A DNA stretch of 64,000 bases from Treponema sp. (GCA_017449265.1 JAFSJW010000077.1:18363-82362), one strand, 5' to 3'; shown: positions 8,345-17,613, counted from the first letter of the stretch. Notes: generated by a model not told the origin, from the letters alone. Translations and numbers: made by a program.

Positions 8345-9457
8345 TTACTCAGCCTGTGTAGCGTAAGAACCAGCGTTCTGCTGATCATCAGCCTCAATTG
8401 ACTTTGTGAACTCTTCCTCAGTAGCCATCTTAGCTCTCTCGATGTAGCGGTTAACCTGCTTGTTACCGAATCTAGACATCTGAAGCTTCTGGCGAGCAGC
8501 CTCTTTCTTTGTTACGATACCCCAGAGGTCTTCGTCAGCAATGTCGCGCTCTGTTGTGAGCTCTGCTTTGTCGTAGATGATTTTAACATCTTTGAAGTAA
8601 CCGATGAAGTCATCACCAACATGAGCTGCATCACGAGTAATCTGGAATCCCTCGAACTTTACGAAAGGAAGTCCGCGTGGATAGATTGGATATACACGAA
8701 TCTCGCGTGTGCGAACTTCTGTGATGTAATCTGGGTTGTTCCATGTCAATGTTTTCCATCCGTCAAATCCAAGGTAACCCATGAAATAGCGGCGGTGTCC
8801 ACCGTCTGTGTCTCCAAGGAGAACATAAAGACCGTGCGGGTAGTTCATACCCATCGTTGTAACAGCGATAGATTTGATTGTTCCAACATTCTTTACAACA
8901 CCGTAAGCTGGTGTATCATCAGAGTCAGCCTCGAAGAGTGTTCTTCCAGTTGCTTTCTCCTCATCTGTTGGAGCAGCACGGTTTCCCTGATCGTCAGCTG
9001 TTGAGAGTGGCTCGTAAGCTGGGATAATGAATGGTGGAACGATTTTTGCATTTGAGTTTGCAGCGAGTGATGGGAATACAACGCGAACACCCATAACTTT
9101 CTGTCCAGCGAATGGAACTTTTGCACTCTCGCGAACTGGTGCTGCAACAACCTGTGAGTTAGCCAAGCTGTTTACATTTCTTGCAGAGCTGTTGAGCTCA
9201 ACTTCCCATTCACCAAGGTAAAGAGAAGATTTCATAAGATCTTTCTGCTCTTTGTCGAAAGATGCACCTGCAGCGACACTGTAGTCCATTACAGTTCTTT
9301 TGTTTGCCAATCTGTCATTGGCATCCTCGCCGTTCTGAGCTTTGATTGTGATATCTCCATCCAAAAGCGAGAAATCAATAAGTGTTGATTCTTTAGCGAA
9401 TGCACTTGCTCCAAACAACATCATTGCTGCTGTTGATAAAACTAAAGTTTTCTTCAT
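8345..9457 (-). CDS. flaA: Periplasmic flagellar filament outer-layer (sheath) protein FlaA
   Basis: 370 residues. The start is ATG 9457, 9 nt after GGAG in AAAGGAGCTTCGAATG; a longer frame to 9511 would cross the promoter. The signal peptide MKKTLVLSTAAMMLFGASAFA ends in an AFA cleavage site. The body (STLIDFSLLDGD near the N-terminus, GEWEVELNSSARN, MGVRVVFPSLA, YPHGLYVLLGDTDGG) matches the spirochaete FlaA sheath family, whose members coat the periplasmic flagella around the FlaB core. The gene has its own strong promoter and a strong terminator, as expected for an abundant structural protein. The amidase and GerMN genes directly upstream keep the arrangement I recall from other treponemes. 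Confidence 0.93.
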   Translation of the reverse strand: MKKTLVLSTAAMMLFGASAFAKESTLIDFSLLDGDITIKAQNGEDANDRLANKRTVMDYSVAAGASFDKEQKDLMKSSLYLGEWEVELNSSARNVNSLANSQVVAAPVRESAKVPFAGQKVMGVRVVFPSLAANSNAKIVPPFIIPAYEPLSTADDQGNRAAPTDEEKATGRTLFEADSDDTPAYGVVKNVGTIKSIAVTTMGMNYPHGLYVLLGDTDGGHRRYFMGYLGFDGWKTLTWNNPDYITEVRTREIRVYPIYPRGLPFVKFEGFQITRDAAHVGDDFIGYFKDVKIIYDKAELTTERDIADEDLWGIVTKKEAARQKLQMSRFGNKQVNRYIERAKMATEEEFTKSIEADDQQNAGSYATQAE

Positions 9458-9503
9458 TCGAAGCTCCTTTAAAATTCGATTGATGTAGCCTTGTATAAAT
9501 AAC

Positions 9504-9532
9504 AGTATCATACAAGAAAATCATTTTGTCAA
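9504..9532 (-). promoter_or_regulatory. flaA sigma-70-type promoter
   Basis: On the minus strand, a perfect TTGACA (9532-9527), a 17-nt spacer and GATACT (9509-9504). The -35 box overlaps the stop of the upstream GerMN gene. CTTGTAT and ATACAAG form an inverted repeat around the -10 (9490-9515) that could be an operator. A housekeeping-type promoter is usual for spirochaete flagellar genes. Confidence 0.75.
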
Positions 9533-9975
9533 CGATTTTCTACATAATTTCCGTCAATAAACAACTCTACATAATCTATATATTTAAAATTTTTCAAGAT
9601 TGAGCTCTTGAAAAGTTTTATACCATTTTCAATATCTGCCGAGTCAGCAAGCTGCAAAGCCGCATCAGCTGAAAGCCCGACGAAAACAGTTTTATCCTGC
9701 ACGAAGCAGAACTCACACACGGTACCAAGCGTGAAGAGAGAGAATCGCCCCCGTTTGCATGAGCCGAGCAAAAGCTCGTCCACATAACTTCTTACCGCCC
9801 CCTGAACAGCATCGGAAGGAAGATACCTCACTTCCCTGCACACTTTGTCAGAGCCAACGGAAGGAAAATAGAAAACACGCCTCGTTCCATGATTCTTTGG
9901 AATCAGGAAGAAGATGGCAAGAAGAACGAAAAGAACAGGCAAAATAAATACGATGTTTTTCCTAATAAAATTCAT
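9529..9975 (-). CDS. GerMN-domain membrane-anchored protein
   Basis: 148 residues: an N-terminal signal anchor (IVFILPVLFVLLAIFFLIP, residues 9-27) and a small GerMN-like domain with the pattern RVFYFPS...VCREVRYLP...VRSYVDELLLG...VCEFCFVQDKTVFVGLS...IKLFKSSIL. GerMN domains act outside the cytoplasmic membrane and often accompany N-acetylmuramoyl-amidases; here the start overlaps the amidase stop by 4 nt, so the two are probably made together. A role in peptidoglycan handling is inferred from family and position. Confidence 0.75.
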   Translation of the reverse strand: MNFIRKNIVFILPVLFVLLAIFFLIPKNHGTRRVFYFPSVGSDKVCREVRYLPSDAVQGAVRSYVDELLLGSCKRGRFSLFTLGTVCEFCFVQDKTVFVGLSADAALQLADSADIENGIKLFKSSILKNFKYIDYVELFIDGNYVENR

Positions 9976-10997
9976 TCTCCACCCATAAAGCCTCGTGAAC
10001 GCTCAAAATGTGTCACAAAAGCTGTTATTCCATTATATATTCCTAAAGAAAGTTTTTGCAAGTAAAAATTATCAATTAAGTTCTTAGCTTCCCCCTCATT
10101 TGAAAGAAAACCAAGCTCAATAAGGACGCTGGGCATATTCGCGTTTTTGACCACGAACCAGTCGTTTGCTTTTATTCCTCGCTGGGTCGAAAGATTTCCG
10201 ACCTGCGCCTGAATTCCGTCCATAATAAATTTCGCTATCAAAAGACTTTCAGATGTATATTCTTCTTCGGTAAGAGAATTTAAGATATTAAACAGATTTT
10301 TGTCAACATTTTTATCTTTTTCAATTACGGTTCTCCTGTAATCTGGCGAAAGATACCATGTTTCGTACCCGGTGGCCTTTTTGTCAAGGCTTGAATTTAC
10401 ATGAATTGAGACATAGATTATCGCCTCATGCTCGCCGAGTTTAACAGCGTTGGCAATGTCAGTCCGTTCCTCAAGTGAGAGAAATACATCCTCGGAGCGA
10501 GTCATAATGATTTTTTTGTCCGGATAAGCCTTTTTCAGCCTTGTGCAAAGAAGGTTCGCAGTCTTCAGGCATATATCTTTTTCCTGCACGTTCACTTTCT
10601 TTCCGTTAATCTTGTACTTTGCGGACGCGCCGGGGTCTTTTCCTCCGTGGCCGGGATCAATTATTATCGCACCGACCCTGTACCCGTTTTCCTTTGACTT
10701 GGAGCTGAAAAAGGCAAAAGTGTCCTCAACGAATTTCTTTGAGACCATAAGGTTTCCGCCGACAATTTCAGGCGCGTCAGTGAACAGGATTTCTTTGTAA
10801 TCTTTCAGAACGAACGGGTCTCCTGCGTGGAACACAATCTGATGACCGTTTTTCTCAAGAATACCAGATGCTCCGAGCGAATCCCAGTAAAATGACACGC
10901 CCTGCTTCTCTGCCTCAGAGACAAGGCTTATGTCAGTCTGCGCGAAAAGTGAGAACGAAAACAGAAATAATGCAAAAAACTGAATGATTCTCTTCAT
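9972..10997 (-). CDS. N-acetylmuramoyl-L-alanine amidase (Amidase_3)
   Basis: 341 residues. The signal peptide MKRIIQFFALFLFSFSLFAQ is followed by a roughly 85-residue N-domain, then a zinc amidase domain: IIIDPGHGGKDPGA (first zinc His), QEKDICLKTAN (zinc Glu), YVSIHVNSS (second zinc His) and PSVLIELGFLSN (catalytic Glu). All catalytic residues are present, so it should cleave the amide bond between MurNAc and the stem peptide in the periplasm. It abuts the ATP-grasp gene upstream and overlaps the GerMN gene downstream; flaA follows. Confidence 0.92.
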   Translation of the reverse strand: MKRIIQFFALFLFSFSLFAQTDISLVSEAEKQGVSFYWDSLGASGILEKNGHQIVFHAGDPFVLKDYKEILFTDAPEIVGGNLMVSKKFVEDTFAFFSSKSKENGYRVGAIIIDPGHGGKDPGASAKYKINGKKVNVQEKDICLKTANLLCTRLKKAYPDKKIIMTRSEDVFLSLEERTDIANAVKLGEHEAIIYVSIHVNSSLDKKATGYETWYLSPDYRRTVIEKDKNVDKNLFNILNSLTEEEYTSESLLIAKFIMDGIQAQVGNLSTQRGIKANDWFVVKNANMPSVLIELGFLSNEGEAKNLIDNFYLQKLSLGIYNGITAFVTHFERSRGFMGGE

Positions 10998-12623
10998 CTA
11001 ATTGCTGTCAACCAAATATAAGATTCCCTGTATACCGCCACGAAGCACATTGTGCCAGAATTTTTTTCCATCCAGCTCTTTATGTGTCGGACAAATCTTG
11101 TCGAATTTTTCAAGTGTTTTCCGAAGAGTACAATGATTCCAGTCCTCGATTGAGTCCACGAACGGCTCAAGCGTCTCCGGTATGCACGAGAGCACGCTTT
11201 TGTCCGCCGGAATCACAGTGTTCTCGCCGATTGAGATTTCGTTCTGACTTGACGACAGTACGAACGCTGACGGCGGGAATCCGCTTTCATCAACATCAAT
11301 CTCGCCGCGCAAAAATTTATCCGTGTCAGGATTGTTCGGCTCAAGCCGGAGCGTTATTGAAGAAACCGCCTCGTGCGCCGACCTGTACGCTTTCTCGCTG
11401 CTAATAGCAACCGAGATGATATTACCGCATTTTTCCACATTGTTCCGCGGAAAATCAACTTTGTCGCCTACTTTTACGCGCGGAAGTACATCTTTCACGC
11501 CGTAAATCTCGCGCACCTCATCAAGCCCGTAGACGGCGGCGACTTTTCCAGGAATTGAAAGCCATGCCCGCTCCGCGCTCACAAGATTGCTCTTAATCTC
11601 ATAAAGCTCAAAGGGCTGCTCTTGGCCCCTAACGCTCTCATGCGGCTGCCACGGAACTGACTTTCTGTTGGCAAGGATAAAATCAGGCTCTTTCCCAACG
11701 GCGATTTTCATTGCCTCTTCGGTAAGATTCATTCCGCTTGAATACGGAAATGTCCACCCGCTCATGTAGCCGCCTGAAAGACGAGCCGCAATCTCTCCAA
11801 TCATCGGTCCGTTCTTTGTGTATTTGATGTCTGCTTTCGCAACGCCGCAAGTAAGACCAAGAGCCTTTATTCCGAGCGCGAAAGTAGCTATGAGCTGATT
11901 TTTCACCACGCTGTCGGCAAGGGACGGAAGAGAATGTCCCATCTCGATAAAGTACGGAGGATAGAAAATATGCCTGTCCGCAAAACCTGTTATTGTGAGA
12001 GTCCCCTTGTACACAATAGAATCAATCGAAAACTCCCTGCCTTCCATGTAGTCTTCAAAAATAGCGCGGGCAGTGCGCGAATTCCTGACGGAAGCGCTCA
12101 CCGCAGGAAGAAGCTCCTCTTTTGAGCGGACGAGCCTGCAGCCGCGCCCGCCCATATTGTCGCAAGGTTTAACCACTTTGGGAAACTCAACTTCGCCTTT
12201 TCCTGCTTTTTCGCACAGCTGCTCGACATGGGATTTTTCTATTTCCTGGAACGCGGGGCTTGGAACGCCAGCACGGGAAAAACAGCCCCTCATGCGAACT
12301 TTGTCGCTCGCATTCAGGCACGCCTCGTAATCGTGGCACGGAAAGCCGAAATGATTTGCTACATAAGCCACATTCGCGGAAAAATCAGTTCCAGCCGTGA
12401 ACACGCCTGAAAGCCCGTTCTCCTCGTCCTTGCTCAGATTTTCGGCAAGTGCGAGCAGCGCGTCCTTGTCTTTCAAATCAATCGGATAAAACGCATCAGC
12501 CAGAGGAACTGAAACTGCATTCGGATTTGCATCAACGACAACTGATTCAAATCCCAGATGTTTTGCCGCAAGAATCGCGGGTTTCTGCATAAGCCCCGCG
12601 CCTAAAATCATTATCTTTTTCAT
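10998..12623 (-). CDS. ATP-grasp ligase (carbamoyl-phosphate synthase/PurK-like fold)
   Basis: 541 residues from ATG 12623, which has AGGTG 6 nt upstream. N-terminal Rossmann-like part MKKIMILGAGLMQKPAILAA, then ATP-grasp blocks FPKVVKPCDNMGGRGCRLV (ATP lysines and glycine loop), AIFEDYMEGREFSIDSIV and GPMIGEIAARLSGG (metal-binding Glu and Arg). About 190 further residues form a C-terminal extension with no family I recognise. ATP-grasp enzymes of this kind join a carboxylate to an amine; here the substrate is unknown, but the gene directly follows the SpsF/PseG/methyltransferase fusion, so a sugar or amino-acid decoration of a glycan precursor is plausible. Confidence 0.75.
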   Translation of the reverse strand: MKKIMILGAGLMQKPAILAAKHLGFESVVVDANPNAVSVPLADAFYPIDLKDKDALLALAENLSKDEENGLSGVFTAGTDFSANVAYVANHFGFPCHDYEACLNASDKVRMRGCFSRAGVPSPAFQEIEKSHVEQLCEKAGKGEVEFPKVVKPCDNMGGRGCRLVRSKEELLPAVSASVRNSRTARAIFEDYMEGREFSIDSIVYKGTLTITGFADRHIFYPPYFIEMGHSLPSLADSVVKNQLIATFALGIKALGLTCGVAKADIKYTKNGPMIGEIAARLSGGYMSGWTFPYSSGMNLTEEAMKIAVGKEPDFILANRKSVPWQPHESVRGQEQPFELYEIKSNLVSAERAWLSIPGKVAAVYGLDEVREIYGVKDVLPRVKVGDKVDFPRNNVEKCGNIISVAISSEKAYRSAHEAVSSITLRLEPNNPDTDKFLRGEIDVDESGFPPSAFVLSSSQNEISIGENTVIPADKSVLSCIPETLEPFVDSIEDWNHCTLRKTLEKFDKICPTHKELDGKKFWHNVLRGGIQGILYLVDSN

Positions 12624-12632
12624 ACACTGCAC

Positions 12633-15140
12633 CTAAATCTCTTTTTCTTTTACGCAATAAACTTCAAAAGTGTCGCCGAGAGAGAAAAACCTGCTTGCGG
12701 CAGAATACACTTTGAACATAACGCCAGACTTTTTTCCGTTCATTTTCGGAAATCGCTCCGGGTGATGGCCGGTCGATACGATTTTCTGCACCTTAAAACC
12801 ATACCGCTTCAAGATGTTCGCACAAGTCGAAGGCTCCCAAATCGTGTAGTGGTCAGCCGGCGAGTTCTGGAAAAAGCTTTGTGTGTTGAACCGCCCCGAA
12901 ACTCCTTGCGCGGAAGGTGTTGAAAATGCGAATATTCCGCCTTTCCTGAGTATTTTCGACACGCCTTTCAGAACAGCGTCAAGATTTTGGAAATGTTCTA
13001 TGACATACCACATCGTGACGGCATCGAAAGCCTTCACGCCGAAAGCAGCATCAGGATTGAACGCAGGGAATTTTGAAACGACGGCTGGATAATGAAGCGT
13101 GTTCTGAACATAGTCCACGGCCTCTTTTGACGCATCCGTCCCGAACACCTGCCAGCCGGAATCGTTCGCGGCATCGATGTAAGGACCGAAAGCGCATCCG
13201 ATGTCAAGCACGGACGGAGTCACATTCCTGTTGTTTTTTCTATAGATTGAGTCAACGATTGATGTTCTTCTCACGCACTGGGACTTTATCTGAACGAAGT
13301 CATCAAGATAAGTCTTTCCGTACTGCTTTTTGTAGTCGGCAAAGAAATAATCCTCATTGTACTTGGTGTCCTCGCTGTCAAGCGTCCATGACATATAAAT
13401 CATACCGCAGTTACCGCACCGCCTGAATGTGTGGAGCGGAGTCCGAGCCTCAACGAAGTCCGTGAAAGTTTCGTGATGCTCCTGGCATACAGGGCAGCTG
13501 AACCGTCTTCCTTTTGAAAGGACACTCACGAATTCGCCAAGATTTTTCTTTCCTGCCCCCTCTTTCGTAAAAGGAGAGTCAGGATAAAGCTCCTGTGTTT
13601 TTTTGAGCGCGTCCAAAAGCTCTCCATCGTTGATTTCATCTTTTTCAAGACACTTGAAATTATATTTCTGAGCAAGTTTTACATGAAGGTTCGTCGTGCC
13701 GAGCAAAAGAACGCCACAACCAGCAGCGACTGCCTCGAACGCAGTAAAACCGTAATGCGAGATGACCACATCAAAATCCGCGAGCTTTTCGCGCAGATTG
13801 TGGACTGGCTCGATGAATTTTACTTTAGATCGAATTTTTTCAGGAAGTCTTTTTTTCGCCTCATCCACATTCTGGACAATAGCAGTCACCTTAAGTTCGG
13901 AATTTTTTCTGAACGCCTTGGAAAGCGCGATACATGTTGGAACAACAAGGTCAGAAGGGTCTTCCCCACCCACAGTCACAAGAATGGACTTTATCTCCTT
14001 GAACTCGGTCGGCCGCGGAACAAGTCTCTTGTTGTCAGGAAGAGTGACGAAAGTAGGGTCAGTCACATTCGCAGACCTGGAAATTCCGTAGGACGGAATT
14101 ATGTCAATAAGGAAATCGCACAAATCGGAGTTAAGAGACCCTTCGTCAATCGCACAGACAGGCGCGGCTTCAGAAAGCTTAAGTGCCATGTCGCGGTCAA
14201 GGGCGAACGCATCGGTAAGAATCATAGCGTAATCGCCTTTTTTTGGAAGCTCCCTGATTATCTGCCAGCTCTCAAGCCCTGAGTTCTTTGCGTCAGTGAC
14301 AAGCTCGGAAAGCTCCTCAAGCCCCGAACCTTCAGGAATATACACATCAGCACCGATTGAAAAAGCCACGGAAAGGCATCTTCTCAAGTGACCGGTTCCC
14401 TTTCCTTTTCTGACACAGGGCACCGTAAGGACAGGACGAAGCACGCTCGAATCGCTGAATGCGCCAAGAATCTGCTCGCTCGTGTAAGGCTCTGAGACAG
14501 GTTCTTTCGCGATGCCAGAAACTTTCCTTACGATTGCCAGGGCGCGGCGGTAATCCGCAGGAGTGTCTATCGTAGTGCGAAGCTCAGGATGATTCCATTT
14601 CTCAGGGGCAGGAACCATAACGCTCCTGAACGACTCCGGATGATTGTACAGGCTCGGCCCCACATGCTCATGGTCATAAGCTGAATCAGTAAGAGTCCTT
14701 GCTTTCAAAAGCGAAGCCGCATCGAACATCTCAATCCCGCTTCCGTGCGGAAGGCCCGTGAATGTTATGTAATCGCACTTTGAAGTTTCGCGCCGCCTTT
14801 TGTACAGCTCGCAAAGCTCAATTCCCGCCTCGTAGAACAAGAACGGATTGTCGGCGGTAGCCCGGATAACGGTGTCCGCTCCTGTTTCTTCTATAAGAAG
14901 GCAGTAACGCTCAAAAACATCCTCAAGAGGACCTTTGAACACAGAAAAACCGTTTCTCTCGCAGAACGGAATGAGAGCCTGATAAGAGCTTTCATCAGTT
15001 GCAACATAATATGCGTCAGCAGGAATTTTTCTCATCGCGCACAAAGTCCAGTCAAGGACAGTTTTTCCGCCGAGCGGAAGAAGAGCCTTGCCCGGAAGAC
15101 GGCTTGAAGATAATCTGCATTGAACGGCAAGAATCGTCAT
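12633..15140 (-). CDS. Trifunctional SpsF-type cytidylyltransferase / PseG-like / SAM-methyltransferase fusion
   Basis: 835 residues; ATG 15140 has GGAGGT 5 nt upstream. Residues 1 to about 240 are an SpsF/CMP-sugar cytidylyltransferase (LAVQCRLSSSRLPGKALLPL, YYVATDESS, VIRATADNPF). About 243-545 resemble PseG/MurG-type nucleotide-sugar enzymes (VRKGKGTGHLRRCLSVA, ILTDAFALD, ILVTVGGEDPSD, VVISHYGFTAFEAVAAG). About 560-605 form a four-cysteine zinc ribbon (CPVC...CGNC), and the rest is a class I methyltransferase (SVLDIGCAFGPYIDAA, VTMWYVIEHFQ, LRKGGIFAFSTP). Joining nucleotide activation, hydrolysis and methylation in one chain suggests channelled synthesis of a methylated acidic sugar, possibly for flagellin. 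Genes labelled spsF are known in treponemes; the product is not established here. Confidence 0.8.
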   Translation of the reverse strand: MTILAVQCRLSSSRLPGKALLPLGGKTVLDWTLCAMRKIPADAYYVATDESSYQALIPFCERNGFSVFKGPLEDVFERYCLLIEETGADTVIRATADNPFLFYEAGIELCELYKRRRETSKCDYITFTGLPHGSGIEMFDAASLLKARTLTDSAYDHEHVGPSLYNHPESFRSVMVPAPEKWNHPELRTTIDTPADYRRALAIVRKVSGIAKEPVSEPYTSEQILGAFSDSSVLRPVLTVPCVRKGKGTGHLRRCLSVAFSIGADVYIPEGSGLEELSELVTDAKNSGLESWQIIRELPKKGDYAMILTDAFALDRDMALKLSEAAPVCAIDEGSLNSDLCDFLIDIIPSYGISRSANVTDPTFVTLPDNKRLVPRPTEFKEIKSILVTVGGEDPSDLVVPTCIALSKAFRKNSELKVTAIVQNVDEAKKRLPEKIRSKVKFIEPVHNLREKLADFDVVISHYGFTAFEAVAAGCGVLLLGTTNLHVKLAQKYNFKCLEKDEINDGELLDALKKTQELYPDSPFTKEGAGKKNLGEFVSVLSKGRRFSCPVCQEHHETFTDFVEARTPLHTFRRCGNCGMIYMSWTLDSEDTKYNEDYFFADYKKQYGKTYLDDFVQIKSQCVRRTSIVDSIYRKNNRNVTPSVLDIGCAFGPYIDAANDSGWQVFGTDASKEAVDYVQNTLHYPAVVSKFPAFNPDAAFGVKAFDAVTMWYVIEHFQNLDAVLKGVSKILRKGGIFAFSTPSAQGVSGRFNTQSFFQNSPADHYTIWEPSTCANILKRYGFKVQKIVSTGHHPERFPKMNGKKSGVMFKVYSAASRFFSLGDTFEVYCVKEKEI

Positions 15141-15143
15141 TAT

Positions 15144-16094
15144 TTACCTCCAGTTCTCAACAAGATTAAAGGCATCTCGTTTGAACCGATACTTATTTTT
15201 TTCAGTCCAGAGCCTCGCTTCCTTGAACTGGTTTACGGACTCAAAGAACCCGCATGCAGAACGAAGCGAGAAAACGAAGAACGATGACACAGGAATAAAC
15301 GCATGATCCGTATCGAACCTCGGAAGCAGATTCTTAAGGTAGAACCTGTTTGAAGCCTGGCAGGGACTTGGGTCTATATCCGGAATTCTGGTCTCGTAGA
15401 CAAGGCTGAACGCCGTTGAAAGAACAGACCGCTCGCCCCAGAGCCATGCCCTGAGAGCCAAGTCAAGGTTCTGCCAGTACGGAGACGAAATCGTATAGTC
15501 AAACCCGCCAAGGTCAATGAATTTTGTCCTTTCGTACAATCCCATATAATCGAAAGGATACAAATTCGCCTCTCCGTCAGAAACTACAGCAGTTTCCTCG
15601 ATTTTCAGCTGAGACCTCTCAACGGAAGGCGAGAACACAATCGGGAAAGAACTCTCTTTCGGACCAAGAAGACGGGGAGTTACGCAGAACGGCTTTTCCT
15701 CAGTTATCTTCTGGAACAAAGTCGGTGTCATAAGGTTGGTCGTGAATTTGAGCGAGTCGCGCAAGACGATAAAATACTCAGAGTCCGACTCCGCAACCCC
15801 GATGTTTATCAAGTCACCGTCCGTGCAGCGTTCCAGAGGAAAGACGAATTTCACGAACGGAAAGCGGCGTGAAAAATCCTCAAGATTATAGTTCTGAGCC
15901 GCGACTTCGATTGAGATAATCTCCCTGAACCCGCACTTTACGAGAGAATCGATTATGTTCGCGCGGAAATCGCTCCAGCTTGCGTTAAGGACAATCGCAG
16001 CAACATTCATTTTTGCATTGGGAGCTTTTTCCTTCCCGCCCAGAATAGTTCTGTTTATCTGCCGCTCGTTAAAATATAAAGGTATAGTATTCAT
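15144..16094 (-). CDS. GT-A-like glycosyltransferase protein
   Basis: 316 residues from ATG 16094 (MNTIPLYFNERQINRTILGG); AAGG lies 6 nt upstream and the start overlaps the preceding gene by 26 nt. A longer frame to 16142 lies wholly inside that gene. The chain resembles family-2 type transferases: AAIVLNASWSDF, IISIEVAAQNYNLEDF, DGDLINIGVAESDSEYFIVLRDSLK (DxD region replaced), MGLYERTKFIDLGGFD and WQNLDLALRAWLWG. It lacks a clear DxD metal site. Position between the SPASM protein and the cytidylyltransferase fusion suggests a role in the same glycan pathway. Confidence 0.6.
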   Translation of the reverse strand: MNTIPLYFNERQINRTILGGKEKAPNAKMNVAAIVLNASWSDFRANIIDSLVKCGFREIISIEVAAQNYNLEDFSRRFPFVKFVFPLERCTDGDLINIGVAESDSEYFIVLRDSLKFTTNLMTPTLFQKITEEKPFCVTPRLLGPKESSFPIVFSPSVERSQLKIEETAVVSDGEANLYPFDYMGLYERTKFIDLGGFDYTISSPYWQNLDLALRAWLWGERSVLSTAFSLVYETRIPDIDPSPCQASNRFYLKNLLPRFDTDHAFIPVSSFFVFSLRSACGFFESVNQFKEARLWTEKNKYRFKRDAFNLVENWR

Positions 16095-17613
16095 CACACG
16101 CCTTGCACTTATCAGAATAATTCCCGCACAAATGATTTTCAAGGTTCAAATCATTTCTCTTCCAGATTTCGTCCAATTCCTCGGCAAAAACATTCCCAAG
16201 CTTCGCTCCGAACTGATCGCGACAGATAGGAACAGTTCCGTCGCAAAGAATCGTCATGTCACGGCGCAGATGCCAGCACGGATTTCGCTTTAACGGAGCA
16301 AGGTCAGCCGATTTTTCGTCCGGAAGAAGCCCCGCGAACGAGTCGTATTTTTGGATTATCAGCTTTCCGTGCGAAGGATTTTCCTTTTCCTTCCAGAAGC
16401 GGTAGAACGATTCCAAAGACGGCTCGTTTTTTTTCATCCGTACGAACTGGGGCCATACATGACCAGGGAATCGGGCCTCAAGGAACGGAACAGAATTGAC
16501 CGCCAGGGAAAAATCGCTTTCAGGGCATGAATGAAGCTCTGAGTAAAGGGCGGAGTCCATCGCATCAAGAAGTATAATCCAGTCAATTTTCCCGGAAGCC
16601 TTCTGAATGTCAATTCCGCCGATAGTCTTTTCGTTCGCAAGGATTCCGTCCGTTTCCACAAGCACGGACAGATTCTCGTAAGACAAAATCTCGTTGACGA
16701 ACGATGAGAAATCACTGTGCAAAAGAGGTTCTCCGAAGCACGAAAGCGATATTACTGCCTTGTCCGAGAACGAGCTTATTTTTGATACCAGCTTTCTGAA
16801 TTCGGAAAGATTCATTTCGCCGCTCTCCGATATGACAGGACTTTTTGGATTGTAGCAAATCTGATGATTGTACCGCGGCGTTATCTGAATATTGTAGAAC
16901 GCAGGGACCGTCTTTATAACTGGTACAGACTTCTCCGCCTCGTCGCAAAGCCTGTACGCGTCAATTCCAAAAAAGCGGTCTGAGACTTTTTCAAAAAGAT
17001 TTTTGCACGCAATGAAATTGATTTTGGAGCTGCACTCAAATTCAAGGCGGAGCATACGGTAGTCTTTGTCTGAAATCAAAGTCTCAATCTCAAATGAATT
17101 TATGTCGCCTTTCATCACGGAAAAAATACCGTCGCGGGACGCGCTCTTTGCGCCAATCTCTTTCTGGGAGTCCTTAGCCAGGGCCGCCACGATTCCGGCC
17201 GTTCCCGCAGATATTATCTCCGGCGCGATTCCGTACGGAAATCCGTCGGCAAACGAATATTCTGCTTCGTACTCGGTATGCTCGAAAACAAGCTCGTCCG
17301 TAACCTTGTCATTCAAAAAAGGCGTGTCCGCCCATGAGAAAATTGCGAAGTCGGATGAATTCTTTCCGCAAAGAGCCGAGATTTCACAAGCCACCGCCTC
17401 GTTCGTCCATTGCGACTTTTTCACAAGCTCCGCTCCCGCGCCGCATGAAGAAATCTGTGCGAAACAAGAGTCGCCGCACAGGACATAAGTTTTGTCTCCG
17501 TGACGGGAAGCCCATTCAAGCGAGAGGTCGAACGCCGATTTTCCGGCAAAGCATTTATCGAAAGCGAATTCTGTAACAGAACCTGCGTAAAGAACAACTA
17601 TGTTTTTCATCAT
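16069..17613 (-). CDS. SPASM-domain protein with degenerate radical-SAM core
   Basis: 514 residues. Residues 1 to about 230 resemble a nucleotidyltransferase-like N-domain. From about 240 a radical-SAM-like fold follows, with LSCFGEPLLHSDF matching the usual GEP block. Where the iron-sulphur motif CxxxCxxC should be, the chain reads RYNHQICYNPKS, so the cluster ligands are largely gone. A C-terminal SPASM domain is intact (CWHLRRDMTILCDGTVPICR, KLGNVF, C..YSDKCKACDEY). It may be a binding protein that kept only the auxiliary cluster. It is the first gene of the presumed glycan series; its start codon lies in a 17-bp inverted repeat. Confidence 0.65.
   Translation of the reverse strand: MMKNIVVLYAGSVTEFAFDKCFAGKSAFDLSLEWASRHGDKTYVLCGDSCFAQISSCGAGAELVKKSQWTNEAVACEISALCGKNSSDFAIFSWADTPFLNDKVTDELVFEHTEYEAEYSFADGFPYGIAPEIISAGTAGIVAALAKDSQKEIGAKSASRDGIFSVMKGDINSFEIETLISDKDYRMLRLEFECSSKINFIACKNLFEKVSDRFFGIDAYRLCDEAEKSVPVIKTVPAFYNIQITPRYNHQICYNPKSPVISESGEMNLSEFRKLVSKISSFSDKAVISLSCFGEPLLHSDFSSFVNEILSYENLSVLVETDGILANEKTIGGIDIQKASGKIDWIILLDAMDSALYSELHSCPESDFSLAVNSVPFLEARFPGHVWPQFVRMKKNEPSLESFYRFWKEKENPSHGKLIIQKYDSFAGLLPDEKSADLAPLKRNPCWHLRRDMTILCDGTVPICRDQFGAKLGNVFAEELDEIWKRNDLNLENHLCGNYSDKCKACDEYYTFIF

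Noticed and set aside
13683..14282. 199-codon plus-strand open frame
   Set aside because: It lies wholly antisense to the well-supported SpsF/PseG/methyltransferase fusion, has no family motif, and its composition follows from the opposite strand.
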